64,000 bases of DNA, from assembly GCF_001422045.1 (NCBI RefSeq), contig NZ_LMLW01000007.1, positions 671,784 to 735,783 on the forward strand, given 5' to 3'. Every line of letters begins with the position of its first letter. Position 1 is the stretch's first letter. Positions 45,337 to 54,988 of the stretch are shown in pieces. The stretch comes from Sphingomonas sp. Leaf242. Its GTDB lineage: Bacteria; Pseudomonadota; Alphaproteobacteria; Sphingomonadales; Sphingomonadaceae. The notes below the pieces were generated by a model. That model did no database searches. It saw only the letters and a list, made by a program, of their open reading frames with translations, and had not been told where the DNA came from. Both the position numbers and the translations under genes were made by a program.

Positions 45337-47990
45337 ACCGCTTCCACCGTCGGCTCGGCCGCGATCGCGCGTTTCACAGGCTCGCGTGCGCGAAAATCGT
45401 AGACGAAGTCGCCGCCCTCGACCCGCATCGTGATCGCCGCCACCCGCTCGCCGCTTATCTGCCGCTCGAGCAGCGCCACCGACATCGCCGGCAGCATGGT
45501 GTTGGTCAGGATCGCATCGATCATCCGCCCGCCTGACGCCACTTCGGTACAGCGCGCGACGATATGCTCGACCACCGCCTGATCGTAATCGAGCACGATG
45601 TCGTGATTGTCGCGCACCCGCCGGACAATCCGGTCGAGCTGCAACCCGACGATCCCCGTCAGCATCGCCGGGCTCAGCGGATAATAGGGCAGCACCAGCA
45701 ACCGCCCGAGCAGCGCAGGCGGAAACACCTTCAGCAGTTCGGGCCGCAACGCGGTGGCGAGGCCGTCGGCCTCGGGCACCATCTCCTCGTCCTCGGTCAG
45801 GCTCATGATCAGGTCGGTGCCGACGTTCGAAGTCAGCAGGATCACCGTGTTGCGGAAATCGATATGCCGCCCCTCGCTGTCGTTCATGAACCCCTTGTCG
45901 AACACCTGGAAGAACATCTCGTGGACATCGGGATGCGCCTTCTCGACCTCGTCGAGCAGCACCACCGAATAGGGTCGCCGCCGCACCGCCTCGGTCAGCA
46001 CGCCACCCTGGCCATAGCCGACATACCCCGCCGGCGCGCCCTTCAGCGTCGAGACGGTGTGCGCCTCCTGGAACTCGCTCATGTTGATAACGATCATCGA
46101 TTCGTCACCGGAGAACAGCAGTTCGGACAATGCGTGCGCGGTTTCGGTCTTGCCGACCCCCGACGGGCCGCAGAGCATGAAGACGCCGACCGGCTTCGAC
46201 GGATTGTCGAGCTTGGCGCGGCTGGTCTGGATGCGCTTGGCGATCGCGTCCATCGCATGATCCTGTCCGACCACGCGCGCCTTCAGCTTGTCGGCGATCG
46301 TCAGCACGCTGGCGATCTCGTCCTTGACCATCCGGCCGATCGGGATGCCGGTCCAGTCCCCCACCACCGCTGCGATCGCGTCGCCATCGACCACGCCGAA
46401 CACCATCGGCGCATCGCCCTGCACCGCGCGCATCGCCGCCAGCGCCGCGTCGAGCGGATCCGAGGACGCCTCCTTGGTCAGCGCATCGCGGGCCGCGCGC
46501 ACGGCGTCGAGCGCGTCCTTCTCCGCCGCCCATTTCGCCTCGACCGCCTCGACGTCGGCGCGGGCCGCGACGATCGCCTCGTCGAGTTCGCCCAGCCGAT
46601 CATCCTCGCGGTACCGCCCCGTCGCCTCGCGCTCGACGACGCCGCGCTCGACCTCGAGCAGTTCGAGCCGCCGCCTGCGATCCTCGACCGGCGCTGGCGT
46701 CGCGTGCTGCGATACCGCCACGCGCGCGCAGGCGGTGTCGAGCAGGCTCACCGCCTTGTCGGGCAGTTGCCGCGCGGGAACGTAGCGCTGCGACAGCGTC
46801 ACCGCCGCCGCGACCGCCTCGTCGAGCACCACGACCTCGTGATGCGCCTCCATCATCGGCGCGACCGAGCGCAGCATCGCGATCGCGGTATCGATCTCGG
46901 GCTCGCCGACGTCGACCGTCTGGAATCGCCGGGTCAGCGCGGGGTCCTTCTCGAAATACTGGCGATATTCGGCATAGGTCGTTGCCGCGATCGTCCGCAG
47001 CCGCCCGCGTGCCAGTGCCGGCTTGAGCAGGTTCGCGGCGTCGCCGGTGCCGGCCTGCCCGCCCGCCCCGATCAGGCTGTGCGCCTCGTCGATGAACAGG
47101 ATCACCGGCGTCTCGGACGTCTCGACCTCGTCGATCACCGCGCGCAGGCGCTTCTCGAACTCGCCCTTCACGCCAGCACCCGCCTGCATCAATGCGATGT
47201 CGAGCGAGCGCAGCGTCACGCCCTGCAACGCCGGGGGCACGTCGCCATCGACGATCCGCCGCGCAAAGCCCTCGACCACCGCGGTCTTGCCGACTCCGGC
47301 CTCGCCGACCAGGATCGGGTTGTTCTGCCGCCGCCGCAGCAGCACATCGACCACCTGGCGGATTTCGGCGTCACGCCCGACGATCGCATCGATCTCGCCG
47401 GCGCGCGCGCGCGCGGTCAGGTCGATCGAATACGCCGCCAGCGCTTCGCCGACCTTGCCGCCCGCGTGAGGAGAACCGTCGCCAGCCTCCGCAGCCACCG
47501 GCGCTTCGTTGGTCTCAGCCGACGCGCCGACGATCGTCGCGAAGTCTTCGCCCAGCCGGTCGGCCTGCACCTTGCGCCACTCGCCGCTGATCGCGAACAG
47601 CGCGTTGCGCAGCGTCGGTGTGCGGACCATCGCGTACAACAGATGCCCGCTCCGCACGCGCCCGGCGCCGAACTGCAACGAGGCATAGACCCAGCCACGC
47701 TCGATCGCCTCCTCGATCTGCGGCGCGAAGTCGGAGATCGCGCTCGCCCCGCGTGGCAACGAATCCAGCGCGGCGGTCACGTCGGCGGCCAGCCGCGCAT
47801 CGTCGATCGCGAACGCGGCGCGGATCGCGGCCACGTCGTTGCGCGGATCCTGGAGCAGGACGTGCACCCAGTGAACCAGCTCGACATACGGATTGCCGCG
47901 CATCTTGCAGAAACTGGTGGCGGTTTCGATCGCCTTCCGCGTGGCGGTATCGAGGCGGCCGAACAACGCGGTGCGGCTGATCTCGGTCAT
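45333..47990 (-). CDS. clpV: T6SS sheath-disassembly ATPase TssH (ClpV)
   Basis: 885 residues from the ATG at 47990, which shares one base with the tssG stop (TAATG) and has GGGGG upstream; the open frame continues upstream without meaning. Clp-N repeats at residues 1-150, AAA1 with Walker A GEAGVGKTA (residues 229-237), a coiled-coil middle domain (RRRRLELLEVERGVVERE region) and AAA2 with GPSGVGKTE. ClpV refolds contracted TssB/TssC sheath for reuse. Confidence 0.96.
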   Translation of the reverse strand: MTEISRTALFGRLDTATRKAIETATSFCKMRGNPYVELVHWVHVLLQDPRNDVAAIRAAFAIDDARLAADVTAALDSLPRGASAISDFAPQIEEAIERGWVYASLQFGAGRVRSGHLLYAMVRTPTLRNALFAISGEWRKVQADRLGEDFATIVGASAETNEAPVAAEAGDGSPHAGGKVGEALAAYSIDLTARARAGEIDAIVGRDAEIRQVVDVLLRRRQNNPILVGEAGVGKTAVVEGFARRIVDGDVPPALQGVTLRSLDIALMQAGAGVKGEFEKRLRAVIDEVETSETPVILFIDEAHSLIGAGGQAGTGDAANLLKPALARGRLRTIAATTYAEYRQYFEKDPALTRRFQTVDVGEPEIDTAIAMLRSVAPMMEAHHEVVVLDEAVAAAVTLSQRYVPARQLPDKAVSLLDTACARVAVSQHATPAPVEDRRRRLELLEVERGVVEREATGRYREDDRLGELDEAIVAARADVEAVEAKWAAEKDALDAVRAARDALTKEASSDPLDAALAAMRAVQGDAPMVFGVVDGDAIAAVVGDWTGIPIGRMVKDEIASVLTIADKLKARVVGQDHAMDAIAKRIQTSRAKLDNPSKPVGVFMLCGPSGVGKTETAHALSELLFSGDESMIVINMSEFQEAHTVSTLKGAPAGYVGYGQGGVLTEAVRRRPYSVVLLDEVEKAHPDVHEMFFQVFDKGFMNDSEGRHIDFRNTVILLTSNVGTDLIMSLTEDEEMVPEADGLATALRPELLKVFPPALLGRLLVLPYYPLSPAMLTGIVGLQLDRIVRRVRDNHDIVLDYDQAVVEHIVARCTEVASGGRMIDAILTNTMLPAMSVALLERQISGERVAAITMRVEGGDFVYDFRAREPVKRAIAAEPTVEAV

Positions 47991-49036
47991 TACATATCCC
48001 CCGTAGTCGAGTGTGCAGTCTGTCTGCGTGATGCGGCGCGGCGCGTAAGCCGGGCGTCGGCGCGAACCCGGTCGCCCTGCCCTGGTGCAAGCCAGCCGGT
48101 CCAGCCTAGCCGCGCACGTCCGTCGAGACGGGCGGGCCGCGCGTGGCGCTCCTCCATCTCGATCATGATATCCCATTCGAGATGGCTCGGCGCGAACGCA
48201 TCGAGCGCCTCCGACGCGATCCGGAACCGGTCGCCGCCGGGCAGCAACGCCTCGAATTCGTGCAGCGAATTGGCGCGCACCACGACGCGGAACGCATCCG
48301 ACGCCACTCGCACCCGCTGACCGATCATCATGTCGGTGCCGAGCCCGCTGAAGCCGCGCCCGAGCCGGCTCTGGTCGTCGCGCTCGACGTCGCGCCAACG
48401 CGGCTGGTATTCGAGCAATTTGACGCGCTGGCGGAGCAGATGGCCGAGCGCATCCTCGATCCCGACCGCACTGCGCCGCGAGGCGAACAGCCCGGCATAA
48501 TGCAGCCGCGCCCGCGCCGGGAACGCGGCATCCTCCGCCACGCCTTCGCCCGCACCGGTCAACTGCGCGAGATAGCGCGCGAACCGATCGTCGAGCGGCC
48601 GATCCGCCTGCGCCGCCGGCTGCGAATCCGCCCATACCCGGTAGAAAAGCTGCAACATGCGGTTGGCGAGCAGGTCGAGCCAGCGCCCGAACGGCTGCGT
48701 CTTGGCATAGCGGCTTTCGAACACCGCGAACTCGGTCAGATGCGCAGGCAGCGGCCCCATCGGCCCGGTCAGCCCGAGCCAGAATCCGGACACGCGCGCA
48801 CGGTCGCCGGTGACCTCGACCGAATCCAGAGTCGCATCAGGAAACGCCAGCGTCGGCACCTGCGCCAGGTCGGCGATGCTCTGCGACGGACGGCGTGCGT
48901 GGCCGATCCGCGGCAGATGCGGCGCACGCGCCTCCGCCCCACGCGCGATCGGGAACAAGCCGAACCGTCGCGCATCCACCGCCGCATCCCGAAGGAAAGT
49001 CAGATGGTGTGTTGGCGGCCTATCCTCGGCGGCCAT
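47990..49036 (-). CDS. tssG: T6SS baseplate protein TssG
   Basis: 348 residues from the ATG at 49036, behind GGGGGAG; this start lies 37 bases inside the end of tssF. TssG motifs: FGLFPIARGAEARAPHLPRIG, GFWLGLTGPMGPLPAHLTE (the conserved GLxGPxGPLP) and LLANRMLQLFYRVW. TssG forms the baseplate wedge with TssE, TssF and TssK. Confidence 0.95.
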   Translation of the reverse strand: MAAEDRPPTHHLTFLRDAAVDARRFGLFPIARGAEARAPHLPRIGHARRPSQSIADLAQVPTLAFPDATLDSVEVTGDRARVSGFWLGLTGPMGPLPAHLTEFAVFESRYAKTQPFGRWLDLLANRMLQLFYRVWADSQPAAQADRPLDDRFARYLAQLTGAGEGVAEDAAFPARARLHYAGLFASRRSAVGIEDALGHLLRQRVKLLEYQPRWRDVERDDQSRLGRGFSGLGTDMMIGQRVRVASDAFRVVVRANSLHEFEALLPGGDRFRIASEALDAFAPSHLEWDIMIEMEERHARPARLDGRARLGWTGWLAPGQGDRVRADARLTRRAASRRQTAHSTTGDM

Positions 49037-50877
49037 TTGGCGAACTCCCCCTCGGTGGCACTGGTAAAATGAGTCTCGGTAAACGCATTGATGCTCGCGA
49101 ATTCGGCCAGGAAGCGTTCGAGCACCGCGCCGAACAGGAACATCCGCCCCTTGTCGAACGCCGCATCGTCGAGCCTGATCGTGATGCGGTGGCCACGCGC
49201 GATCGCCATCCGGTCTAGCCCGGGCACGCGCCGCGCCACCTTGGTCGAATGGATCCCAAGTACGCCGTCGATCTGCCGCCGCAGACCCGCATCGTCCTGC
49301 CAGCCGTACAGCGCGAGATGATCGCGCAACACGTGCGGATCGTCGCCATCCTCGGGCGCGAGCGTCATGTAATTGGGCGTCAGATGCCCGATGACGCGCC
49401 ATGCCGCATCGCCCAGCCCGAGCGGTGGCCGCGGCCGGGTCGGTGCTCGCAACACCGTCACCGCACGCGCCGGAACGCCGGAAACGACAAAGTTCGAATC
49501 CCCGCGGAACGTCAGGAGTTCGGGCAATTCGCGGTTGGTGACCAGTGCGCGAACTCCCAGCTCATGCACCTCGTCGAGCCGCGTCGCATCGCCCGGCGCG
49601 GTCAGGCTGACCCAGGTTTCGGTGCCGGTATATTCATGCCGTCGCCGCAACCGCTGCTCACGCGTCGAAAGCCGGCGCGGGCGCAACTGCGTCGTGTAGA
49701 ACAACGCCTCCTGCCAGTCGTAAAGCAGCGCGCCGAACGCATAAAGCGGCGCGACGGTGCGCGAATCCACCTTGTCGCGCGCATAGGCCTTCACGTCGAG
49801 GATCCGGAACACCTCGAAATCGAGCGGCCGCGTCCGGTCCGGGATGACGTGATGCTCATGATCGAACCGCGACACCTGGACGCGGCCAAGCTGCTTCTCG
49901 AACAGGTTGATTGCGGGCGTCGCAAACAGCTTGAAGTTGGCGGGTTCGAGCGCGTTGTTCAGCACCGGCGACGACCGCCCGAACAGGATCACGATGTCGC
50001 ACGCGCGCGGCGACTGTTTGAACGCCCGCGCGAGGTCCTTCAGGTCGATGAACAGAAAGCGCTCGGGACACGCGAAATACTCGGCGAGCAACCGGTAGCC
50101 GCGGAACGATCGCTGCTCGGATGGCAGCAAGGATTCACTGTCGCCGAACCCGACCTGCTCGGGTTGCGGCAGTCGCAGCCAGCCCTCGGGCCCCGCCGCC
50201 GCGTCCGCCGACCGGCCGATCACCGCCAAGGTCTCGCCGATGATCTGGCGGTACAGCTCGGCCGGCACCGCTTCCGATCCGGCGAGATAGATCGGCAACG
50301 ACGCGGGCAGCACGGTCGGCAGGTCGAAGCCGCCGGTCGACTCGAACCGTAACCGCAAGCCGGCCTCGGCGCGCACGCCCGTCGCCGACACGAACGGCGC
50401 CACCGCGGCGCGACTCGACAGATATTCGACCTGCGTGATCTTCAACGGCCACAGCGTCACGTCGTGACCTGTGCGGAACTGCACCGGCGCGTTCGCATGA
50501 TCCGCCGCGGTCGCGGTCATCTCGGTCCCGCGCGGCACCTTGTAGCCGTCGAGCAGGATCGGATCGCCATCGCGCGGCTCGAACCCGGCGATGCAGATCG
50601 ACGGCATTGGCGCGAGATAATGCGGCTGGATTGCGTGGAGCAGATGCTGGGTAAATTCGGGGTACTGATCCGCCAGCTTCAGCTGGACGCGCGCGCCGAG
50701 GAACGCGACGCCCTCCAGCAACCGCTCGACATAGGGATCGGGATCGGTCGGTGTCTTGAGCCCGAGACGCCCGGCGACCGCCTCATGCTCCTGCCCGAAC
50801 GCGACCGCCTCCTCGCGCAGATACGCGAGTTCATCGTTGTAGAATCGCAGCAACCGCGGATCGATCCCGCCGCTCAT
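49000..50877 (-). CDS. tssF: T6SS baseplate protein TssF
   Basis: 625 residues. The N-terminus DPRLLRFYNDELAYLREEAVAFGQEH and the segment VERLLEGVAFLGARVQLKLADQYPEFTQHLL are the TssF hallmark. Two copies per wedge pair with TssG. It starts 18 bases after the tssE stop and overlaps tssG by 37 bases. Confidence 0.96.
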   Translation of the reverse strand: MSGGIDPRLLRFYNDELAYLREEAVAFGQEHEAVAGRLGLKTPTDPDPYVERLLEGVAFLGARVQLKLADQYPEFTQHLLHAIQPHYLAPMPSICIAGFEPRDGDPILLDGYKVPRGTEMTATAADHANAPVQFRTGHDVTLWPLKITQVEYLSSRAAVAPFVSATGVRAEAGLRLRFESTGGFDLPTVLPASLPIYLAGSEAVPAELYRQIIGETLAVIGRSADAAAGPEGWLRLPQPEQVGFGDSESLLPSEQRSFRGYRLLAEYFACPERFLFIDLKDLARAFKQSPRACDIVILFGRSSPVLNNALEPANFKLFATPAINLFEKQLGRVQVSRFDHEHHVIPDRTRPLDFEVFRILDVKAYARDKVDSRTVAPLYAFGALLYDWQEALFYTTQLRPRRLSTREQRLRRRHEYTGTETWVSLTAPGDATRLDEVHELGVRALVTNRELPELLTFRGDSNFVVSGVPARAVTVLRAPTRPRPPLGLGDAAWRVIGHLTPNYMTLAPEDGDDPHVLRDHLALYGWQDDAGLRRQIDGVLGIHSTKVARRVPGLDRMAIARGHRITIRLDDAAFDKGRMFLFGAVLERFLAEFASINAFTETHFTSATEGEFAKWPPRIGRQHTI

Positions 50878-50895
50878 CCGCGCGGCACCGATACG

Positions 50896-51429
50896 TTATT
50901 CACGGACGTTCACCGCCGTCGTCTCCGCCTCGACCTCGGTGCGGAACTTGACCGGCATCAGCTGCGCCGCGGACGTGATGTCGCCCTGGATCACGAATGT
51001 CAGCGAATGCGGCTGATCGGGGTCCTCGACCGGCTCGACCGTCAGGCTGTCGTGCCGGATCCTCGGCTCGAACACGCGGATCGCCTTGCGCGTCTCACGC
51101 GCCCGCGCCAGCACCGCGCGCCGGTTCAGCGTCCGCCCCGCCAGATCGGTCAGCCCGTAATTCAACACCGAGGCGCGCACGTGCGGATACGCCTCGAGGT
51201 CGACAAGCGACTCCAGGTTCGTCGTGTTCAGCAACCAGGCGAGATCGCGCCGGATGGTGGCACGCAACGCCGTTTCGTTGAAACGTTCGAGCTTGGGCAC
51301 CGAATAATGCCGGAATTTCTCGCGCGCGATATCGGGAGCATCGTCGCTCATGTCGCGCATCCCGGAAATCTCGATGTCCGCGACCAGCTTGTCGAACAGG
51401 GTCGGCGTCAGGCGCTGCGTTACGGCCAT
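50896..51429 (-). CDS. tssE: T6SS baseplate protein TssE (gp25-like)
   Basis: 177 residues with the gp25-like fold: ATIRRDLAWLLNTTNLES, then PHVRASVLNYGLTDLAG, and IRVFEPRIRHDSLTV. TssE joins the baseplate to the first sheath ring. It follows tagJ by 6 bases. Confidence 0.95.
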   Translation of the reverse strand: MAVTQRLTPTLFDKLVADIEISGMRDMSDDAPDIAREKFRHYSVPKLERFNETALRATIRRDLAWLLNTTNLESLVDLEAYPHVRASVLNYGLTDLAGRTLNRRAVLARARETRKAIRVFEPRIRHDSLTVEPVEDPDQPHSLTFVIQGDITSAAQLMPVKFRTEVEAETTAVNVRE

Positions 51430-51435
51430 GACGGA

Positions 51436-52224
51436 TCAGGCGAAGACGAGCGCGCGCAGCGACAACAGGCCGTGCTCGTCGCCGTTCGACAGCGACCAGA
51501 GATGCTGCCCCGATCCGACCGATCCCGCCGCGCCGTCCCGCCAACTGGTCGACCGCCCAAGCCGCTCGGCGGAATCGCCTTCGGCCTCGGTCCCCGGATA
51601 CCGCGCCGGCAACAGCGCCGCGACCGATTGGCCGGTGCGGAATGTAATTTGTACCGGATACCAGATGACGTCGCGAAGATCGAGTGGTCCCTCGCTCACG
51701 ATCCGTTCGATCTGGTCGAACGCCTGCAATCCGTATCGCCCGCCGATGATGGCCTCGAAGCACGGCCCGAACCGACCATCGGCATCCGCAATCCAGTCGA
51801 ACGTCGCCCCGTCGAGCGTCCCGGCGGTGTCCGGTGCTGCGTCGAAGGCGGCATCACGCGCCGCTTCGCCCTCGGCGACGCGACCCTGGCCAAAATACTG
51901 TAGTGCCTCGACGACGCCCTGCGCCCAGTCGGAGGCGACGTGCTGCACGGCCAGCGTTCGCCCTGCGAACACGTCGGCGCGCTCGCGCTCGGCGGCGATC
52001 GCCTGCCCGTACACGACGGACAGCATTTGCGCCTCGGGCGAGATCTTCGCCAGCGCATCGAGTTGAATTCTTGCCTTGTCCCATTCGCCGGCCAGCGCCA
52101 GCACCTGGAACAGGAACATCCGCGCCGACGCATCGCCGGGGGACGACCGAACGGCCTCGACGAGTGCGCGTCGCGCACCGTCGAGATCGCCCGATTTCAG
52201 GAGTTGGTCCGCATCGCGCATCAT
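51436..52224 (-). CDS. tagJ: T6SS accessory protein TagJ (ImpE)
   Basis: About 262 residues from the ATG at 52224 with GGAG just upstream; a TTG at 52260 would overlap the hcp stop as TTGA and add 12 residues, so the start is not certain. The N-terminus DADQLLKSGDLDGARRALVEAVRSSPGDASARMFLFQVL is the ImpE tetratricopeptide-like repeat, and the C-terminal domain has RDVIWYPVQITF and GLLSLRAL. In some T6SSs TagJ binds the TssB N-terminus and helps ClpV-dependent sheath recycling. Confidence 0.9.
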   Translation of the reverse strand: MMRDADQLLKSGDLDGARRALVEAVRSSPGDASARMFLFQVLALAGEWDKARIQLDALAKISPEAQMLSVVYGQAIAAERERADVFAGRTLAVQHVASDWAQGVVEALQYFGQGRVAEGEAARDAAFDAAPDTAGTLDGATFDWIADADGRFGPCFEAIIGGRYGLQAFDQIERIVSEGPLDLRDVIWYPVQITFRTGQSVAALLPARYPGTEAEGDSAERLGRSTSWRDGAAGSVGSGQHLWSLSNGDEHGLLSLRALVFA

Positions 52225-52256
52225 CCGCTCCACGGACTTCCCCTCGGTCTTCAAGA

Positions 52257-52751
52257 TCAACCGGCTTCGTTCTGCCGGATGTCGTAATACGCCGTGACGA
52301 CGCCGCCGTCCTTGCCGCCCTGCGCGTTCTGCGCCTGGTAGTCGAACGTGACCTTGGCACAGTTAAACGTCACCGATTCCATGATCGAATCGCCACCCGA
52401 CGAACCCGAATTGTGGATGTCGGAGACGATGATGTCTTCGAGCTTGATCTTGTAATAGGTCAGCGGATTGGAGCCATCGCCCGCCTTCTGCGAATAGATG
52501 ACGGCTTCCTTGATGTGCTTGCCCGATGCGCACGCCTTGAAGAGCATCGGCGACGACTTGTCGACCTGCTTCTGGATGCGGATGTCGGAGATCTCAGCCT
52601 TGCCCGAGCCACCGCCGGCGCCGCCGGTGTGGAACGAGCCCTGCTGGACCGCACCGAAGTCGAACGAGATGATATCGATCTCGTCCTGGTGGTTCTTCTT
52701 GCGCGATTCGCCGTTTACGCCGTCAATCTTCAAGAACAGATCTACTGCCAT
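52257..52751 (-). CDS. hcp: T6SS inner-tube protein Hcp (TssD)
   Basis: 164 residues. Hcp signatures: DLFLKIDGVNGESRKKNHQDEIDIISFDFG, an insert rich in Gly/Ser, ISDIRIQKQVDKSSPMLFKACASGKHI and YYKIKLEDIIVSDI. Hexamers stack into the tube and carry small effectors. It follows tssC by 63 bases. Confidence 0.96.
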   Translation of the reverse strand: MAVDLFLKIDGVNGESRKKNHQDEIDIISFDFGAVQQGSFHTGGAGGGSGKAEISDIRIQKQVDKSSPMLFKACASGKHIKEAVIYSQKAGDGSNPLTYYKIKLEDIIVSDIHNSGSSGGDSIMESVTFNCAKVTFDYQAQNAQGGKDGGVVTAYYDIRQNEAG

Positions 52752-52814
52752 GATACTTCTCCCACATCATGAAAACCGCCATCGCCACACCCCGCGACGA
52801 TGGCCAGATTTGGC

Positions 52815-54308
52815 TCAGCCGGAAGTCTTGGGAAGCCTGGAAACCATGCTGAGTGCGATGTCCATGCCTTCCAGCTGATAATGCGGCACGAACATGAACT
52901 TCCCAAGATAATAGCCCGGATTGCTTTCGTCCGGGATCACGTCGATCGCGGCATTCTTGAGTGGCAGCCGCGCCTTCGTCTCTTCGCTCGACGTCGACGG
53001 CGAGCCGTCGACATATTGCAGGACCCAGTTGTTCAGGTCGCGCTTGAGCTGATCAGCCTCACGCGTCCCGCCGACCCAGTCGCGCACCATGCACTTCAGA
53101 TAATGGGCAAAGCGGCAGCTCGCGAAGATGTACGGCAGTCGCGCCGACAGATTGGCATTCGCGGTCGCATCGGCCAGTTCGTAGTTCTTCGGCCGATGCA
53201 GCGTCTGCGCGCCGATGAACGTCGCCTGGTCGGTGTTCTTGCGGTGGATCAGCGCCATCAAGCCCGCGCTCGACAGCTCGGCCTCGCGCCGGTCCGAAAT
53301 CGCGATCTCGGTCGGGCACTTCAGGTCGATGCCGCCATCGTCGGTCGGGAAAGTCGCGGTCGGCAGATCCTGCACCGTACCACCCGATTCGACGCCGCGG
53401 ATCCGCGTGCACCAGCCATAGGTGCTGAATGCCTCGGTAATCCGCGTGCCCATCGCATAGGCCGCATTAAGCCACAGATGCTTGTCGTGCGACCCGGTCG
53501 AGCTTTCCTCGAAATCGAACTCGTCGACCGGCTCGGTCTTCGCGCCGTATAACGGCCGACCGAGGAAGCGTGGCATCGCCAGCGCCATGTAGCGGCTGTC
53601 CTCCGACGCGCGGAACGTCCGCCATGCGGCATAGTCGGTCGCGTCGAACAGCTTGCCGAGATCGCGCGGATTGGACAGTTCGGTCCAGCTCTCCATCCCG
53701 AGCAGCGACGGCGCCGCCGCGGCGATGAACGGCGAGTGGGCCGCCGAGCCGATGCGTGCCAGCCCCTTCATCACCTCGAGATCGGGCGCGCTATGGTCGA
53801 ACGTGTAATCGCACACGAACGCACCGTAGGGCTGGCCGCCGAGCTGGCCGAATTCGGACTCGTAGATCTTCTTGAACAGCGGGCTCTGGTCCCACGCCGC
53901 ATCGCGGAACTGGCGGAACATCTTGCGACATTCCTCCTTCGACATGTTCATCACACGGATCTTCATGTCCTTGCCCGTCGACGTGTTCATGACGAGATAG
54001 TGAAGACCGCGCCACGCCGATTCCAGCTTCTGGAATTCCGGGTTGTGGATGATCGCGTTGATCTGTTCGCTGAGCTTGGCGTCGATCGCCGCGCGCATCG
54101 CGTCAACCGTGGCGAACACGTCGCCGCCGATGATCGCCGCATTCGACAGCGCCTGCTGTGCCAGCGTCTGCACCGCCTGCTCGATCCGCGTCTGCCGCGC
54201 GGCATCGGTCGGCTTGAACTCCTTTTGTAGAAGCGCCGAAAATTCGTCTAGCGCGACCTCTTCGCCATGCGGCTGAGATGGGGTCTGCTGAAGCGCGTCT
54301 TGCGCCAT
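52815..54308 (-). CDS. tssC: T6SS large sheath protein TssC (VipB)
   Basis: 497 residues with typical TssC segments: NAIIHNPEFQKLESAWRGLHYLV, EFGQLGGQPYGAFVCDYTF, WRTFRASEDSRYMALAMPRFLGR, and the C-terminal NYELADATANANLSARLPYIFASCRFAHYLK. It pairs with TssB to form the contractile sheath. The gap after tssB is 31 bases. Confidence 0.97.
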   Translation of the reverse strand: MAQDALQQTPSQPHGEEVALDEFSALLQKEFKPTDAARQTRIEQAVQTLAQQALSNAAIIGGDVFATVDAMRAAIDAKLSEQINAIIHNPEFQKLESAWRGLHYLVMNTSTGKDMKIRVMNMSKEECRKMFRQFRDAAWDQSPLFKKIYESEFGQLGGQPYGAFVCDYTFDHSAPDLEVMKGLARIGSAAHSPFIAAAAPSLLGMESWTELSNPRDLGKLFDATDYAAWRTFRASEDSRYMALAMPRFLGRPLYGAKTEPVDEFDFEESSTGSHDKHLWLNAAYAMGTRITEAFSTYGWCTRIRGVESGGTVQDLPTATFPTDDGGIDLKCPTEIAISDRREAELSSAGLMALIHRKNTDQATFIGAQTLHRPKNYELADATANANLSARLPYIFASCRFAHYLKCMVRDWVGGTREADQLKRDLNNWVLQYVDGSPSTSSEETKARLPLKNAAIDVIPDESNPGYYLGKFMFVPHYQLEGMDIALSMVSRLPKTSG

Positions 54309-54339
54309 ATCCTCGTTCCAATCCGCTCTGGGTTTGTGC

Positions 54340-54885
54340 TTATGCAGCGCCGTTGGTCGGCGCGTCCGGCGCGGCGTCAGCCTCGGCTGCCTTAGCCTGC
54401 TTCGCTGCGGACAGCGCGGCGAGAAGGTCGGGATCCTTCAGCACCTTGTCGAGCAATTCCTGCGCGCCGTTCTTGCCGTCCATGTACGACAGCAGATCCT
54501 CGAGCTGGGTCCGCGCTTCGAGCAGCTTGGCGAGCGGCTCGACGTTGCGCGCCACCTGGCCCGGCGAGAAATCCTCCATGCTGCGGAACGTCAGGTCGAC
54601 CGCGAGCTTGCCGTCGCCGCTGAGCGAATTGTCGACTGCGAACGCAGCCCGCGGCGCGATCGCCTCCATCCGCTGGTCGAAATTATCCATGTCGAAATCG
54701 ACGAAGTCGCGCTGGTCGGTCGCCTTGCGTTCGACATGGCTCTTGCCCGACAGATCGGACATCACCCCCATGACGAACGGCAACTCCACCTTCTGGCGCG
54801 CGCCATAGGTCTCGACTTCATATTCGATATGGACGCGCGGCGCCCTGTTTTCGCGAATGAACCGCTGTCCGCTCTTGATCGCCAT
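54340..54885 (-). CDS. tssB: T6SS small sheath protein TssB (VipA)
   Basis: 181 residues. The N-terminus SGQRFIRENRAPRVHIEYEVETYGARQKVELPFVMGVMSDLSG is the TssB hallmark, followed by RDFVDFDMDNFDQRM and LTFRSMEDFSPGQVARNV. It is preceded by a GGACGGGG ribosome site and a 104-base gap after tssA that holds a TATAAT. Confidence 0.97.
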   Translation of the reverse strand: MAIKSGQRFIRENRAPRVHIEYEVETYGARQKVELPFVMGVMSDLSGKSHVERKATDQRDFVDFDMDNFDQRMEAIAPRAAFAVDNSLSGDGKLAVDLTFRSMEDFSPGQVARNVEPLAKLLEARTQLEDLLSYMDGKNGAQELLDKVLKDPDLLAALSAAKQAKAAEADAAPDAPTNGAA

Positions 54886-54977
54886 TCCCCGTCCTTTTCA
54901 ACTCAGACTAGCAGCTTAGAAAGCTTTGAACCCCTGTTTCGCTCCAACCGAAACGAAAAAGGCATGAAGTAAATTCG

Positions 54978-54983
54978 ATTATA
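54978..54983 (-). promoter_or_regulatory. Candidate internal -10 box before tssB
   Basis: A perfect TATAAT lies on the minus strand just after the tssA stop and about 93 bases before the tssB start. No recognisable -35 is found at 15-18 bases. An inverted repeat GTTTCG-N7-CGAAAC follows in the leader (near 54940-54960). It could raise sheath/tube expression over tssA. Confidence 0.3.
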
Positions 54984-54988
54984 CAGCG

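Noticed and set aside
45564..48320. Long plus-strand frame opposite clpV and tssG
   Set aside because: Antisense shadow of high-GC coding DNA; clpV motifs on the minus strand are unambiguous.
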